From Sciurus carolinensis (taxonomy: Eukaryota; Chordata; Mammalia; Rodentia; Sciuridae), in the NCBI RefSeq assembly GCF_902686445.1, contig NC_062217.1, positions 169,351,098 through 169,415,097 on the forward strand: a stretch of 64,000 bases of DNA. Direction: 5' to 3'. A program made the position numbers and the translations under genes. The notes below the pieces were generated by a model. The model worked only from the letters and a program-made list of their open reading frames with translations. It searched no databases and was not told the DNA's origin. Positions 1 to 9,989 of this stretch are shown piece by piece; position 1 is the first letter of the stretch, and each line of letters starts with the position of its first letter.

Positions 1-79
1 TCCCACCCCTTCTACCTCAGTGTGAGGAGTTACACATAAGAACACCAGAAAACCACCCCGTCTCCACCATGCAGAACAC

Positions 80-560
80 ACCCGGGCATGCAGACCAAAC
101 CGCGAACACGCAGACCACACCCCTGCCATGCAGACCACATCCCCACATGCAGACCACACCCCACATGCAGACCACGCCCCACCATGAGACCACACCCCCA
201 CCACACAGACCACACCCATTCTACGCTGACCACACCCCTACCATGCAGACCACACCCCAACTATGCAGACCACGCCCCATCATGCAGACCACACCCCCAC
301 CACGCAGACCACACTTCGTCCACGCTGACCACACCCCTGCCATGCAAATCACATCCCTGCTATGCAGACCACACCCTCACTATGCAGACCACGCCCCACC
401 ATGAGACCACACCCCTTCCACACAGACCACACTCCTGCCTTGCAGACCACATCCCTGCTATGCAGACCACACCCCCACCACGAAGACCACGCTCCACCAT
501 GAGACCACACCCCCACCATACAGACCACACCCCTGCCATGCAAACCAAACCCTGCCCTGC
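80..560. repeat. Minisatellite, ~19-20 bp unit with 98 bp higher-order period
   Basis: Imperfect copies of a unit close to ATGCAGACCACACCCCYNCC run for about 480 bases, roughly 24 copies. Diagnostic variants recur together: the block beginning GACCACGCYCCA starts at 170, 268, 387 and 485, spacings of 98, 119 and 98, that is five or six basic units. The array also carries a CCACGCTGACC variant at 223 and 318. All three forward frames stay partly open because the unit is stop-poor, so the His/Pro/Thr-rich frames at 69-404 and 88-660 are not evidence of a gene. Confidence 0.93.
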
Positions 561-570
561 AGACCACCCT

Positions 571-1274
571 CTTCCTCCAACCCACCAGCCTTCTCCTCTT
601 CCTTCCCTGGTGGCTCCTTTGTGGCCCACATGGCCTGCCCATCTCTTTCTGGACCTGTAGACTATGACCATAGGAGACCTGGGGTAAGTCCAACTGTAGG
701 CACATTCTGCATTGTCTTGAGCGAATGGCTAGTCACCCCTGGGTGATCAAATATGTCTACAATGGGATGGCTCAGGATCCTGGGTGAGCACAGGAATGGG
801 AAGCCACAGCAACCACACAGATCCTCCAGAGCCTAGAACAAGTGTGTTTCATCCCGGGGAAGGGGCTTGTCAAGGAATTGTTAAGTAAGACCCTCATCTA
901 AAATGTGTGCATTTAGCTGCAAGTAACCGAAAATCCAACTAATGGTGGCTGAAGAAGCTAGAGTTTTATTTTCTCATGTTAATGAAGAGTCTGAAGGGAA
1001 GATGCCCTGACATTTGTTCAGTGGCTCAACACTTGGGACTCCTGTTCGTGGCCACAGACAGCTACTTCCGGTCTGGGAACCAATAGAACAAACAAAGCAC
1101 GAAAAGAAAGGAGAGGCAGTCAGCCCAGCTGTGGGGGAGCCCGCCCCCCAGCTGCATGGAATCAAGCAAGGACTGGTTTATGTTTCCTTTTTTATTTTTA
1201 TGGATGACCAGTTATTCAACCGTTTGTTGAGAGACTATCTTTCCTACACTGAATTATCTTTCCAGCCTTGTTGA
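571..1274. other. No gene seen; possible old repeat fragment at 905-1000
   Basis: No convincing coding signal. The stretch around 905-1000 (CTGCAAGTAACCGAAAATCC, then an ATTTTCTCATGTTAATGAAG-like run) resembles the edge of a common mammalian interspersed repeat whose family I cannot name. The rest appears unique. Confidence 0.5.
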
Positions 1275-1670
1275 AAGTCGGTTGACAATATATCTCTGGG
1301 CCTGCATCTAGAGTCTCTCTTCTATTGGCCTTTATAGCTACTTTGCAGCAATACCATCCTTGGAATTGTTGTTGCTTTATAATAAAGCTTTAAATTGGGT
1401 AATGCAGTTCTCCAAATTTTTAAAAAATTATGTTGATTATTCTAGATATTTTTCATTTCCATATAATTCCCCTACTCCCAACCCCCCAAAAAAAGAGTCC
1501 ATTTGTTAATTCCTGTGGGAATCTGGCTGGGATGTTGATTGAGATTGTGTTGAATCTATAGATCAATTTGGAGAAAACCGACATTTTGACAATATTGAAT
1601 TTTTCAATCCACCAACTTGGTATATGCTCCATTTATTTAGGTCATTTAAAATGTCTCACAGTGGTGTCCT
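1275..1670 (-). mobile_element. LINE L1 fragment, ORF2 3' portion, antisense
   Basis: Read on the minus strand, this matches the L1 ORF2 segment that encodes the end of the reverse transcriptase and the region after it. Landmarks are AAATGACCTAAATAAATGGA near 1645 and ATAGATTCAACACAATCTC near 1550, followed by text typical of the ORF2 3' third near 1280-1400. Frameshifts and stops make it a dead copy. It is truncated at both ends. Confidence 0.85.
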
Positions 1671-2029
1671 AAAATGTACAAGCAGTAAGCCCTGGGCGGC
1701 TTCCACGTGGTGTCAAGTCTGCAAGCGCCGAAGGCAAGTGCTGTGGGGCATGCCCTCCTCCACCTGCAGTCCCAGGAGTGGACCCAGCTCAGAGAACCCC
1801 TACTGGGCCATGGACACAGGGCCACCTCGAGACCACAGAACTGCAGAGGCACCAGCATGCAAACCCAGCCTGAGAGAGCTGCGGGCATGAGACTCACCCT
1901 GAGAGACCTGGACTGTGAGCTAAGTGGGAGGCGGGTGGCCTGAGGCCTTGGGGGGCCCCACCCTGTGTGCCCAGCTGCAGGACACAGAATCAAGGACCAC
2001 TCTCCTGCCTCGAGAGGTGATGTTTCCCC
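1671..2029. other. No gene or named repeat seen
   Basis: GC-rich unique sequence. Short open frames on both strands show no domain or codon-bias signal. Confidence 0.5.
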
Positions 2030-2615
2030 TAACTTGGGATCACCCGCCCTTCTTTCTCACCTATTTCTCCCTTCTGGACGGAATATCAGTCTTCCCCATG
2101 CCCTGTCCTGCCCTGTATGTGGAAGTAGGTGACTTCTTGGTCTCCCAGTTTCCCAGCTGGATTTGGGATGAATCTCACCAGCATCGGATTCACATTAGAT
2201 TCTGGACTTTGGGTTTATGGGCTGATGCTGCAAGACTTTTGGAAGCAAATCAGCGTGATTTGTGTGAGAAGGGCATGTGTTTTGCGGGGCCAGGTTTGAA
2301 TATCTCCTCCCAAACTCACATTGAAATGTAATTGCCATTGGGACAGAATTAAGAGATGGGTGGGACCTTCAGGCAGTGACTGGGTCTGCAGGGTCCACCT
2401 CCTGGATGAATTGATGGGAGCAGGTTACTTAGTGTGGGAGTTTGGTTCCCTCTCTGTCTCATGCACTTGCTTCTGCCCTCTGCCACCTGATGAGACCCTC
2501 TCCAGGGGCCCCTGCTGTGCTCTTGGACTTCCAAGCATCCATATCATGAGCCGAGTAAATGTCTGTTCCTTTCTTACCCTGTCTGTGGTCACAGCAGCAG
2601 AAAGCAGACTAACAC
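2030..2615 (+). mobile_element. MaLR (ERVL-type) element: internal 3' end plus 3' LTR
   Basis: About 2030-2288 resembles the last part of the MST/THE1-type internal region (TTCTGGACTTTGGGTTTATG, then a G-rich tract GCGGGGCCAGG just before the LTR). From about 2290 a sense MaLR LTR follows: AACTCACATTGAAATGTAAT, a GATGGGTGGGACCTTCAGGC box, CATGAGCCGAGTAAATGTCT near the polyadenylation region, and a terminal GACTAACAC. Only one LTR is present, so the element is 5'-truncated. It holds no intact coding sequence. Confidence 0.78.
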
Positions 2616-3145
2616 TGTTCCTCCCCGGCCAGCAGGGGGCGTGCCCACGTGCTGCGTTCTTCCCAGCTCCAGGACCCTCCCCTCCAGCTCCACAGCCCTG
2701 TCCTGTCCGGTGCTGCTAGCTGAGGTTGCACAGCGGTGAAGTGCCCTGACAGTGGCCACCTCCTGAGACCCGACTTGCGACAGGTACAGCATAGGAGGGA
2801 GAGAGGGGCTTAGGGCAGCCAGGGCTTTTCTTCATCTTGAAAAGCTTGCAGCTGGATGGATCGTCAGAGGAACGTGTTCTCTTTAATCCTCTGGTCAGTT
2901 GCAGAAGACAGGTGACCTTTCCTGCCAAGCCATGTCAGGGGGCTAGTCTCTCACTCCCAGGGGCTGGGGGGATTTGAAGACTTGGAATTTAGATCAAAAT
3001 AAATATGTATTGCTTCATAATAGAAGATACTCATTCTGCAATGTCTTCATATCTCTTGGCCTTAGAATGGACTCTTGTCCCTGTCACCAGCTTCTCTCAC
3101 ATATCCAAACACACAACAGTTTGAAGGGAATAAAATGTTCACTAA
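2616..3145. other. No gene or named repeat seen
   Basis: Unique sequence between the MaLR LTR and a SINE. No splice-flanked open frame that I would support. Confidence 0.5.
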
Positions 3146-3146
3146 T

Positions 3147-3372
3147 GCCGGGCACGGTGGTACACACCTGTAATCCCAGCCACTCCAGAGGCCAGGGTAG
3201 GAGGATCACAAGTTCAAAGCCAGCATCAGCAATTTAGCAAGGCCCTAAGCAACTTAGTGAGACCCTGTCTCAAAATAAAATATTTTTTAAAAGGGCTAGG
3301 AGTGTGGCTCAGTGGTTAAGAGCTCCTGGATTCGATCCCCAGTACCAAAAACAAAAAAAGAAAAGAAAAGAA
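3147..3372 (+). mobile_element. Composite B1-ID SINE (sciurid MEN / B1-dID type)
   Basis: A 7SL-derived B1 monomer starts GCCGGGCACGGTGGTACACA and continues through GGAGGATCACAAGTTCAAAG to an A-rich linker near 3275-3290. An ID unit follows (GTGTGGCTCAGTGGTTAAGA, then B-box-like GATTCGATCCCCAG) and an A-rich tail with AAAAG repeats. Head-to-tail B1+ID dimers are a known squirrel-lineage SINE class. Confidence 0.9.
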
Positions 3373-3564
3373 ATTATCTTCCGCATCCTCCAGTTCCTGG
3401 CTTTACCTACAGAGGAAGGGAAGAGAAAATGAACATCTGAATGAGTTCAATTACCATTACTCTTTCCTCAAAAGATGCTTCTGATTCAAACTCATTGTAG
3501 GGCTGATTCAAAACTTGACAAAAGATTTGGGAAAAAAAAAAACAGCCAGTGAAAGACGGGAGAT

Positions 3565-3645
3565 GCCCCTGGCACAAGCAGATGCTCAATAAATATTTAT
3601 TAAGTAAATTAGGTAATAAATAAGTGAGTGAATGAATAGAAGGGT
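3565..3645 (+). mobile_element. MIR/L2-type 3' tail remnant
   Basis: GATGCTCAATAAATATTTAT followed by TAAATAAGTGAGTGAATGAA matches the shared 3' end of MIR and L2 retroposons. Only the tail is recognisable. Confidence 0.6.
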
Positions 3646-3940
3646 CACCTTACAGATGTCCTCCAGAACTTTCCAAGAGGGCCAAGAACAGGCTCAGGAA
3701 GGCTGCACTACCCACCCCCCGAACAGGGGGCAAGCTTGGTGGGGTTACATGGACATGTGCAATGGTCAAATTCTCAAGTTCACACTCCAGCAAAAGTAAA
3801 GAATTACTTCCTTGAGGCCTTCAAGCACGATGATGAATGAAGAACATAAATAATACTAATTTGCTTTCCATGGCCAAATTTTGGTTTATAAGGATGGGGC
3901 AGGGTCTGACTCTCAGGACAGCCTTGATGTCCATGCAGAA
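3646..3940. other. No gene seen
   Basis: Unique sequence with nothing I can name. Confidence 0.45.
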
Positions 3941-3949
3941 GGTCTCTGG

Positions 3950-4100
3950 ACCTCAGAGCCGCACAACAGAGCTTCATATCCCGTGTAATCAAATGCACAA
4001 TTAACCTCCCCAGACAGCAGACCCTAATGAAGCAAGCCGATTGTGGATCCATTAGAGACTTGCAGAGAGAGCCATTAATCCTTGAAGAGCCTGCCAGTGG
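3950..4100. promoter_or_regulatory. Candidate conserved noncoding element, TAAT-rich
   Basis: Unique stretch with a cluster of homeodomain-type cores within about 100 bases: GTAATCAA near 3986, CAATTAACC near 4000, CCTAATGAAG near 4022, CCATTAGAGA near 4049 and CCATTAATCC near 4072. The last contains TAATCC, a bicoid-class (OTX/PITX) core. This is inference from motif density. No conservation data were available. Confidence 0.28.
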
Positions 4101-5209
4101 GAGGATCCCAGAGGGAGGCCTGGGAGTGTCCTGAGGAAGGGACTGAGCCTGCAGATGGTCGTTAGTTCCCTTCAGACCACCCTGCCCCCGTGGCCTCATC
4201 CTCCTGGAGGAGTGGGGAGGTGGCGGGCGGCTGCACGCTGTCTCCTGCAGCAGGCAGACCCAAGCGGGGAGCAGAGCGGGTACATGGTGCTCAGCTAGGC
4301 CTCCATCTACTCTGCTCATCCCCAGGGGGGCTGCTTTCTTCGGGGGTCTACAGACTTTTCTTGGTTCCATTCAATTCCAAAATTTTTCGGGCTACAAGAA
4401 AGTACTCTGGGTTCTAAAAAAAAAAAAAAAAATTCAAAATGCATGTGCATCAATCCAATTAAATTAAATTAAAATAAAGCACATGGACCTTGGATATTCA
4501 AATGGCTTGTGGGATGTGCTCAGAAGCCCTAGATTTCCCATAAGGGAAATGTGCCCGGTCTGACTCCCTCCCTCTTCACAAGCCTGCCACTGAGACACAG
4601 AGCTCCCACTGGGACACAGGACAGTCACCCTGAGATGCTTCCCTGGACTGGGACAGTCAGGGAACCATCCACACTCCTTGGCTGGATCCTCCGAGACTAA
4701 GGCTGCTCTGGATGAGGGTGTGTTCCATGGCCCTGGCTGTCAGCAGTGTCCCCTGCTGAAACTGACCCATTGACACTGCTGAAAATGAATCTGCTGGGCA
4801 GGGGGAAGGGAATGGGGACCAGAAAGACTTTCTAGAAGAAACTCAGCCCTCAGGGCTCACACAGGCTGTGTCTCACCTGGAGGCCCGACCTGGGAGAGTC
4901 CTCTTCCAAACTCACCCACAAGATGGGTGGAGGGCCCCAGTTGGCTGCTGGCTGGGTGGCCTCCCCATAGGGCGGCCTACCACAGGGCAACCGGCTCTCC
5001 TCAGAGCAACAAGGAGACAGTGCAGCACCATGCGAGTCAGAGCTGCCTGCACCTGATCCTCAGAGGAACTCCCAGCACTTCCGCCTCATTCTGTTCGTCA
5101 GAGCGACTCACCTGGGCCCACGCCCAGGGAGAAAGGCACCAACAGGAGCACCAGGTGGGGATTGCCGGGAACCAAGTCGCAGGCCACCTGCGTCCCCTCA
5201 AAGTCAGCA
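4101..5209. other. No gene seen; A17 run near 4418-4434
   Basis: GC-rich unique DNA. An A-run followed by AATTAAATTAAATTAAAATA may be the tail of an unrecognised retroposon, but no body is visible upstream. Short open frames at 4868-5268 show no domain. Confidence 0.45.
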
Positions 5210-5600
5210 ACTCCACTCGCTCCAAGATTATTTCCAAAAGAAATAATCAGGTGAGAATAAAAACTTAGAGATAATATTGCTGCTCAAAATTATGTACAGT
5301 TGATCCAGCTGAACTGGCTGACTCAACTGCCACGCATCCAGCCCTAAAACGTGATGTAGACGAGGACTTAAGTATGTGAGAAAACACTCCTGATACAGCA
5401 TCAGGACTAAAAAGCAGAACGCAGAATCATCACGATATGATTCTAATATCCAAACTGAGAACAAATGAAAAGGAACACCTTTTCAGTGTTTGGGAGTCCC
5501 TTGCATGATTTTCATTTCCTTCTGTCTACTTCCTGTGTCTTCATAATTTTCTACAATAAATACACATTACTGTTACTGTCAGGAAAGAATCCATTTTGAG
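5210..5600 (+). mobile_element. Old LINE-like 3' end (L1M-type), tentative
   Basis: The run TTTCTACAATAAATACACAT near 5550, preceded by a T-rich CTTCCTGTGTCTTCATAATT, resembles a frequent 3'-terminal segment of old mammalian LINEs (compare 23060-23425 and 59640-60070). Divergence is high and the 5' limit is a guess. Confidence 0.4.
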
Positions 5601-6479
5601 GATTTCCATTCCTGAATGGTGATGGTTAGAGATTAGCCCTCCCTGCATCCTAAGAGGCAGAATAAGATGAAGGATGGGGCTTATGCCAGCCCCTTATGGG
5701 CCTGGGCAGCTCATCAGTGTGCCCTGAGGTGGACAGGGAAAAGAAGATCAGTCTTCAGGCCACAGACACCACACCTCTGTGCACAAATGGTCTTGTGAGC
5801 AGACAGCTTGGCAGGAGGACGTGTTTGAGGTAACTTAGAAAAAGGAGCTTGTCTTTCTGGACAGACACAGCCCCAATCCAGAATGCACAGCTTGGCCAGA
5901 GACACTGTGGCCCCAAGCCCCATGGTGGCCAACCCTTCCTTCCACACACCCTGCAGGACCAGCCCCTGTGCCCTCTGTGCTCTCCAGGTCTGAAAGGCAT
6001 CGTGGAGTCTCTCGGAGGAGCCCCTGGACTGCCCTGCAGTGACCCTGCACTTCTGAGGGCCACAGAGCTGCTAAATGGAGCTGGACCTAGCTTGCTAAAG
6101 GAACGAGAAACTCTCCCACGTGGTGCACACCTGCAGGGCCACCCTTGGCAGGCAGTGAGGGTGCTGCCGTGGCCTGCAGGGCCCAGCACCCTGAAGCCAC
6201 AGGGAGGCAGTTCTCTGCTCTCTGGGAGAAGTGGGACCCACCTCAGCGAGCGCCGGGCAGGTGTCCATGCGGTGTTGCAGCCAACAGGAGTTGGGTCCCT
6301 TCTGCAGGGAGGTCATGGTCCCCACTCGGCAGTCTCCCTACACCCCCAGCAGAGGAGGCTGAGACTGCACACAGCCCCAGGTGAGCTCGAGCCGTCGGGC
6401 CGGGGTCCGCGTGTAAGAGGCAGCCCTCAGGAAAGGACCGACCGGCCACACGCTGCACTTCCAGGAAGCAGACAGTGTT
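5601..6479. other. No gene seen
   Basis: GC-rich sequence with overlapping long chance frames (largest 5849-6553, 234 codons). Translations have no recognisable motif and shift composition along their length. Confidence 0.5.
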
Positions 6480-6489
6480 TGGGGCTGCC

Positions 6490-6590
6490 TGGATCCCCCA
6501 CCCCATCTCTTCATTGCACAGATGAGAAGATAAGCCTGGAGCATCTGGTGTGACACAGCTAGTCAGGACGAGGCATCCAGGACGCAGGGG
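6490..6590 (-). mobile_element. MIR SINE fragment, antisense
   Basis: ATTGCACAGATGAGAAGATA followed by GACACAGCTAGTCAGG corresponds to the antisense MIR core (gaggaaactgaggc ... cacacagctagtaag). Confidence 0.6.
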
Positions 6591-6599
6591 CACATGCGC

Positions 6600-6750
6600 C
6601 CATCAGCCTGCCCAATCCTGGCTCCGGTTCCTGCCCAACCTGCAGAGCCCAGGCAGCGGGACCCCTCACCCTCACCGACTCCCTCACTCTCTGCTTGGTT
6701 TCTTCATCTGTGAAACTGTTCAGGTTAAACTAGATGCTGCTCCACACCCA
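6600..6750 (+). mobile_element. MIR SINE fragment, sense
   Basis: CTTGGTTTCTTCATCTGTGA preceded by a CCTGGCTCCGGTTCCTGCCC-like box matches the sense MIR core. It lies tail-to-tail with the preceding antisense copy. Confidence 0.6.
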
Positions 6751-6984
6751 CGATTCCCTTGGAGTCTAAAAGGTAGTTGGCTCTGGACCCAATTAGGATA
6801 AATCAATTTCAGACAATACCCATCCTCCCTGGGGCCCCATTCTCCCCCTCGGGCTCCCATTTGCCAGTCAGCGTCGAGGGTAACCACTTACTGAATTACC
6901 AAGGAGAAGGCCATCAGATCAAGACAGAGGAAATGGCAAAAACCAATCTGAACAAAATGAATTTGAGCTCCAAATAAAATTTCA

Positions 6985-7080
6985 TCCCCTTCCCACCGGC
7001 AGATCTTATCGCTCTTTATATAAGCAAGCCCGGTGCAGCTGAGCATATGGACAGCAGCTGGCTCTGCTCTCAGTAGAGAA
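6985..7080 (+). promoter_or_regulatory. Candidate TATA-type promoter/enhancer with E-boxes
   Basis: A strong TATA-like TTTATATAAG at 7015-7024 is followed within 50 bases by CAGCTG (about 7038), CATATG (about 7046) and CAGCTG (about 7057), all E-box palindromes. GATCTTATC just upstream contains a GATA core on the minus strand. No downstream transcript is evident, so it could equally be a distal enhancer or chance. Confidence 0.25.
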
Positions 7081-7224
7081 GAGCAGGGCCCCTGACGCAG
7101 GGTGACCCGGGACGATGGCGCGCCCTCCACAAGCCGTGTTGGGAGGCCTGCTCTCTGCTTCCTGCCGGGACGTCCTCTGCTGGACAGCATCTTTTCAAGA
7201 TTCACATTTGGTGATTGTAAGGAA

Positions 7225-7400
7225 CACTAGCAGCTCCCCAAACCTGAAGCCCCACTGTGTGCTCCTCATACAGCTCAGCCCATTTCACAGTCTGGGAGGC
7301 AGACACTGTGGTTACCCGGCTCCCACTGAGCAGGTGGACAAAGCGAGGCTCTGCAGGGCTAAGTAGCTGCTCAAGACCCCGAAGCCGGCTGGAAGAGATG
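7225..7400 (-). mobile_element. MIR SINE, antisense
   Basis: CCCATTTCACAGTCTGGGAG and GCAGGGCTAAGTAGCTGCTC align with the antisense MIR core. The copy is old and gapped. Confidence 0.6.
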
Positions 7401-7734
7401 GGACTGGACCCACAGAATGAGCCTCTGCAGCCTGCGCCCCGACCCTGCGGTGCGGCAGCATGCCTTTGGGGAGAAGGGCGTGGTTAACTCCCTGGATCAG
7501 ACGTGGATCTTCTAGAAAGTCCTTATGAAAAATGAAGCTGTGTATTTTTGAAACAGGGAGGTTCAGTTGCCGGTTGGGTATGAGGTGGTACTGGGAAGGC
7601 TTTAGGATAACATGGCACTTTGGGTGGGGAGATGTCCTGGCCTTTAGAAGTGCCTGCTGGAAACCCGAGGCCTGGGATTCACTGTGAAGTTTTCAGAAGA
7701 CAGAAAGCCGACAGGGCAAAGGTCTTGCTGACTG
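7401..7734. other. No gene seen
   Basis: Unique sequence, nothing recognisable. Confidence 0.45.
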
Positions 7735-8225
7735 TTGTGTCCCGTGATGGTGTCCCAACTTGACAGGATCAGGGAATACCTGGGAAAACATCACTCGGGG
7801 TGTCTCTGAGAGTGTTTCCAGAGGAGGTCAGGGTGTGAGGGAGTGGACTAGGTAGGGATACCCACCCTGGACATGGTCAGTACCATTCAGACTACTGGGG
7901 TCCATAGAGAACCAGTAGGGAAGGCTGGCTGGTCTGTCTGAGATCTGGGACGTGCTGGCTTACACCAGCGGCCCCCCCACTGGGTTCTCAGGCTCCTGAC
8001 CTTGAACTGACAGTTACACTATTGGCCTCCCTGGTTCCAAGGCCTTCAGACTTGGGGTGAGGCATGCTTCTGGCTTCCCAGGTCTCCAGCCTACAGGTGA
8101 CCTGCCCCAGGACTTCCCAGCTGCTGAAATCACTTTTGCAAATTCCCCTGGTGAGTCCCCTGTCATATGCCTACGTAATCCCTGTCTGCTGTGCCTCTCC
8201 AGAGAGCACTGACTCACACAGCTGA
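7735..8225 (+). mobile_element. Old interspersed repeat, family not named
   Basis: Starts near TGGTGTCCCAACTTGACAGG and runs through GAGAGTGTTTCCAGAGGAGG and CACCAGCGGCCCCCCCACTG to CAATCCCTG-like and CTCTCCAGAGAGCACTGACT text. I recognise this order from a frequent mammalian interspersed repeat that ends near 'agaaccctgac', but cannot recall its name. No coding capacity. Confidence 0.6.
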
Positions 8226-8229
8226 GCGT

Positions 8230-8931
8230 GCTTGGCAGCATTCACACACGCACATCTTAAACACACACAAGCCAGGAGGAAATGAAATCAAAGCCACAAT
8301 GAGACTCCACACCACACCAGTCAGGCTGGCTCCTATCGAAACAGAAAATGGCAGGAGGTGGTGAGGATGTGGGCATTTGGAGCCCTTGGGCACTGTTGGT
8401 GGAATGCAGTATGGTGCCACCACCGTGGAAAACGGTATGCAGCGCCTCAAAAACTTAAAATCGAGTGACATCTGATCCAACAATTCCAGGATCAGATGTC
8501 AAAGTGGGATTTGGATGGGCTGTGTACACAGCAGCAAAATTCGCAGGGGCCAGAGGTGGAAGCAACCCAAGTGTCCGTCAGCAGGTGCCCAGATAAACCA
8601 AATGTCGCCTGTCCAGACAACGGAATATTACTTGGCCTTTAAAAGGAAGCCAAGTGTGACCGTGCAGCTGTCAGATGGGTGTTGAGGACATTAAGCTTAG
8701 TGAGGCAGCCAGTCATCCAAAGGCCCATGCTGTGCCATCCCCCCAAACAAGTGTCTAGAGCAGTCAGCCGCCGTGAAAAATGAGTGGCCATAGGAAGCAG
8801 GCGGGAGGGCGGTGGCCAGGCTGGAGGATGGGGGCAGGAGTGGCATGATGGGAATGGAGTTTCAGTTTTGCAAGATGGAAAAGTTCTGGGAACTCTCTGA
8901 GTTGGTTACGCAACAACGTGAACACACTCGG
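8230..8931 (+). mobile_element. LINE L1 3' end (ORF2 end and 3' UTR), 5' part of a split copy
   Basis: CCACAATGAGACTCCACACC, TTGGGCACTGTTGGTGGAAT, GGAATATTACTTGGCCTTTA and AGTTTCAGTTTTGCAAGATG follow the order of the sense L1 3' region. The fragment stops at the solo LTR and resumes beyond it at 9327, so the LTR is younger than this L1. Confidence 0.88.
8926..8931. repeat. Target site duplication, left copy
   Basis: ACTCGG immediately precedes the LTR terminus TGTCCC. The same six bases follow the other terminus at 9327-9332. Confidence 0.9.
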
Positions 8932-9326
8932 TGTCCCGACCCGCGGGACATCAACGCGGACGGCAAACCTAAGAGAGAAGGAATGAAGGGACAAGAGACG
9001 CAGGGAGAGACAGCAAGACAGGAATTCTGATCAAGCTGCAAATTTTTATTGTTCTCACGGGTATTTATGCTGAGGGAATGAGGGGTATGACGAGGTGCAG
9101 CCTGGTTGGTTGTATTCTTCTGCTGGGTTCCTGATAGGGTGCAAATTCGCGCTGGCGGGAAGGTGAAGTTCGCGCCGGCGGGAAAGTGTAGTCCCGGAAG
9201 AGAAGCCGTGGGCGCCATAGGCGCCATACTGTCAGAATTATCAGCCAGGAGGGGGGGGGGGGGGGCGCTGCTGCTTATTGTAAAGGTCAGAATGTTCTCA
9301 GAATGAGAACTTCTTGGTCCCTGACA
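8932..9326 (-). mobile_element. Solo LTR, class II (ERVK/IAP-like) endogenous retrovirus
   Basis: A 395-base element. Read on the minus strand it begins TGTCAGGGACC and ends GTCGGGACA, giving TGTC...GACA terminal inverted repeats, and it is flanked by perfect 6-base duplications, the length typical of class II retroviruses. On the minus strand there is a TATA-like CATAAATA (9062-9069) and an AATAAA signal (9045-9050). U3 carries a G15 run (plus strand 9251-9265), two tandem E2F-like blocks and a duplicated GGCGCCATA. No internal viral genes remain, as expected after LTR-LTR recombination. Confidence 0.9.
9144..9186 (-). promoter_or_regulatory. Tandem E2F-like motifs in LTR U3
   Basis: TTCGCGCTGGCGGGAA (9146-9161) and TTCGCGCCGGCGGGAA (9169-9184) are two copies of one block, period 23. 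Each combines TTCGCGC with GGCGGGAA, both matching the E2F consensus in opposite orientation. Binding is inferred, not shown. Confidence 0.5.
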
Positions 9327-9420
9327 ACTCGGCATGACGGAGCCGCAGGCGGAAGAGGCCAGGACGGAACAGTCCACACGTAGGTGTTGTGTCACAAGTT
9401 TTTAAAAGAGAAACATGTGC
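9327..9420 (+). mobile_element. LINE L1 3' UTR, continuation after the LTR
   Basis: Begins with the right target duplication ACTCGG and continues with diverged text in the position where the L1 3' UTR should resume (compare consensus 'acttaatgccactgaac'). It degrades before CACAAGTTTTTAAAAGAG. Confidence 0.55.
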
Positions 9421-9707
9421 ACACCAACAGAAGTGACCTGCGAGGCAGATGCGTGAGCCCGCCCGAAAGTTCTCCAAAAGCTGCTTTCAACTCAAAGAAA
9501 GCTCCCCAGAGCCAGGGTTGCGCAGAGGCAGAGAGAAAACACAGGATACTGGTTGGTAGGCGTCTAGGGGGAGAGGAGGAGCTGGGAGGGAGACGTGCAC
9601 CTTCTATTTTTATCGCCTTTAATGCTGTTCAAACTTGTAAAACAAAAAAGCCACGTCTGTGCATAACTTTGGGAACAAAATGAGTTGGGTTTTTTTGTTT
9701 TGTTTTG

Positions 9708-9740
<33 letters not shown>

Positions 9741-9984
9741 TGCAGCTGCTTTCCGGGGACAGGAAGTCATCAACATAACCAGGTTAGCAATGGCTGTGGG
9801 ATAGATGTGCCCCTGGCCTCTGGCCCTGGAGAAAGGGACAGCTTGAGAGGGGGCCGGGGTGGGGGACCATGATGGGGCTGGGTGTGTGCAGGAAGCCATC
9901 TGAGTCCTCACTGGAGCCTGGAACTGCTTGTGCAAGGTAAAGACTCTGGGTCTGGGGACAAAAGCATGGACAGAGGAAGGAGGA
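9421..9984. other. No gene seen; (TTTTG)n tract inside
   Basis: Unique sequence apart from the pentanucleotide tract listed separately. Confidence 0.45.
9690..9740. repeat. (TTTTG)n microsatellite
   Basis: About nine uninterrupted TTTTG units. Such tracts commonly grow from the A-rich tail of an antisense retroposon. No SINE body is obvious beside it. Confidence 0.95.
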
Positions 9985-9989
9985 TCCCC

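Noticed and set aside
69..705. His/Pro/Thr-rich and Gly/Val-rich frames at the left edge
   Set aside because: Translations of the minisatellite, which lacks stops in several frames.
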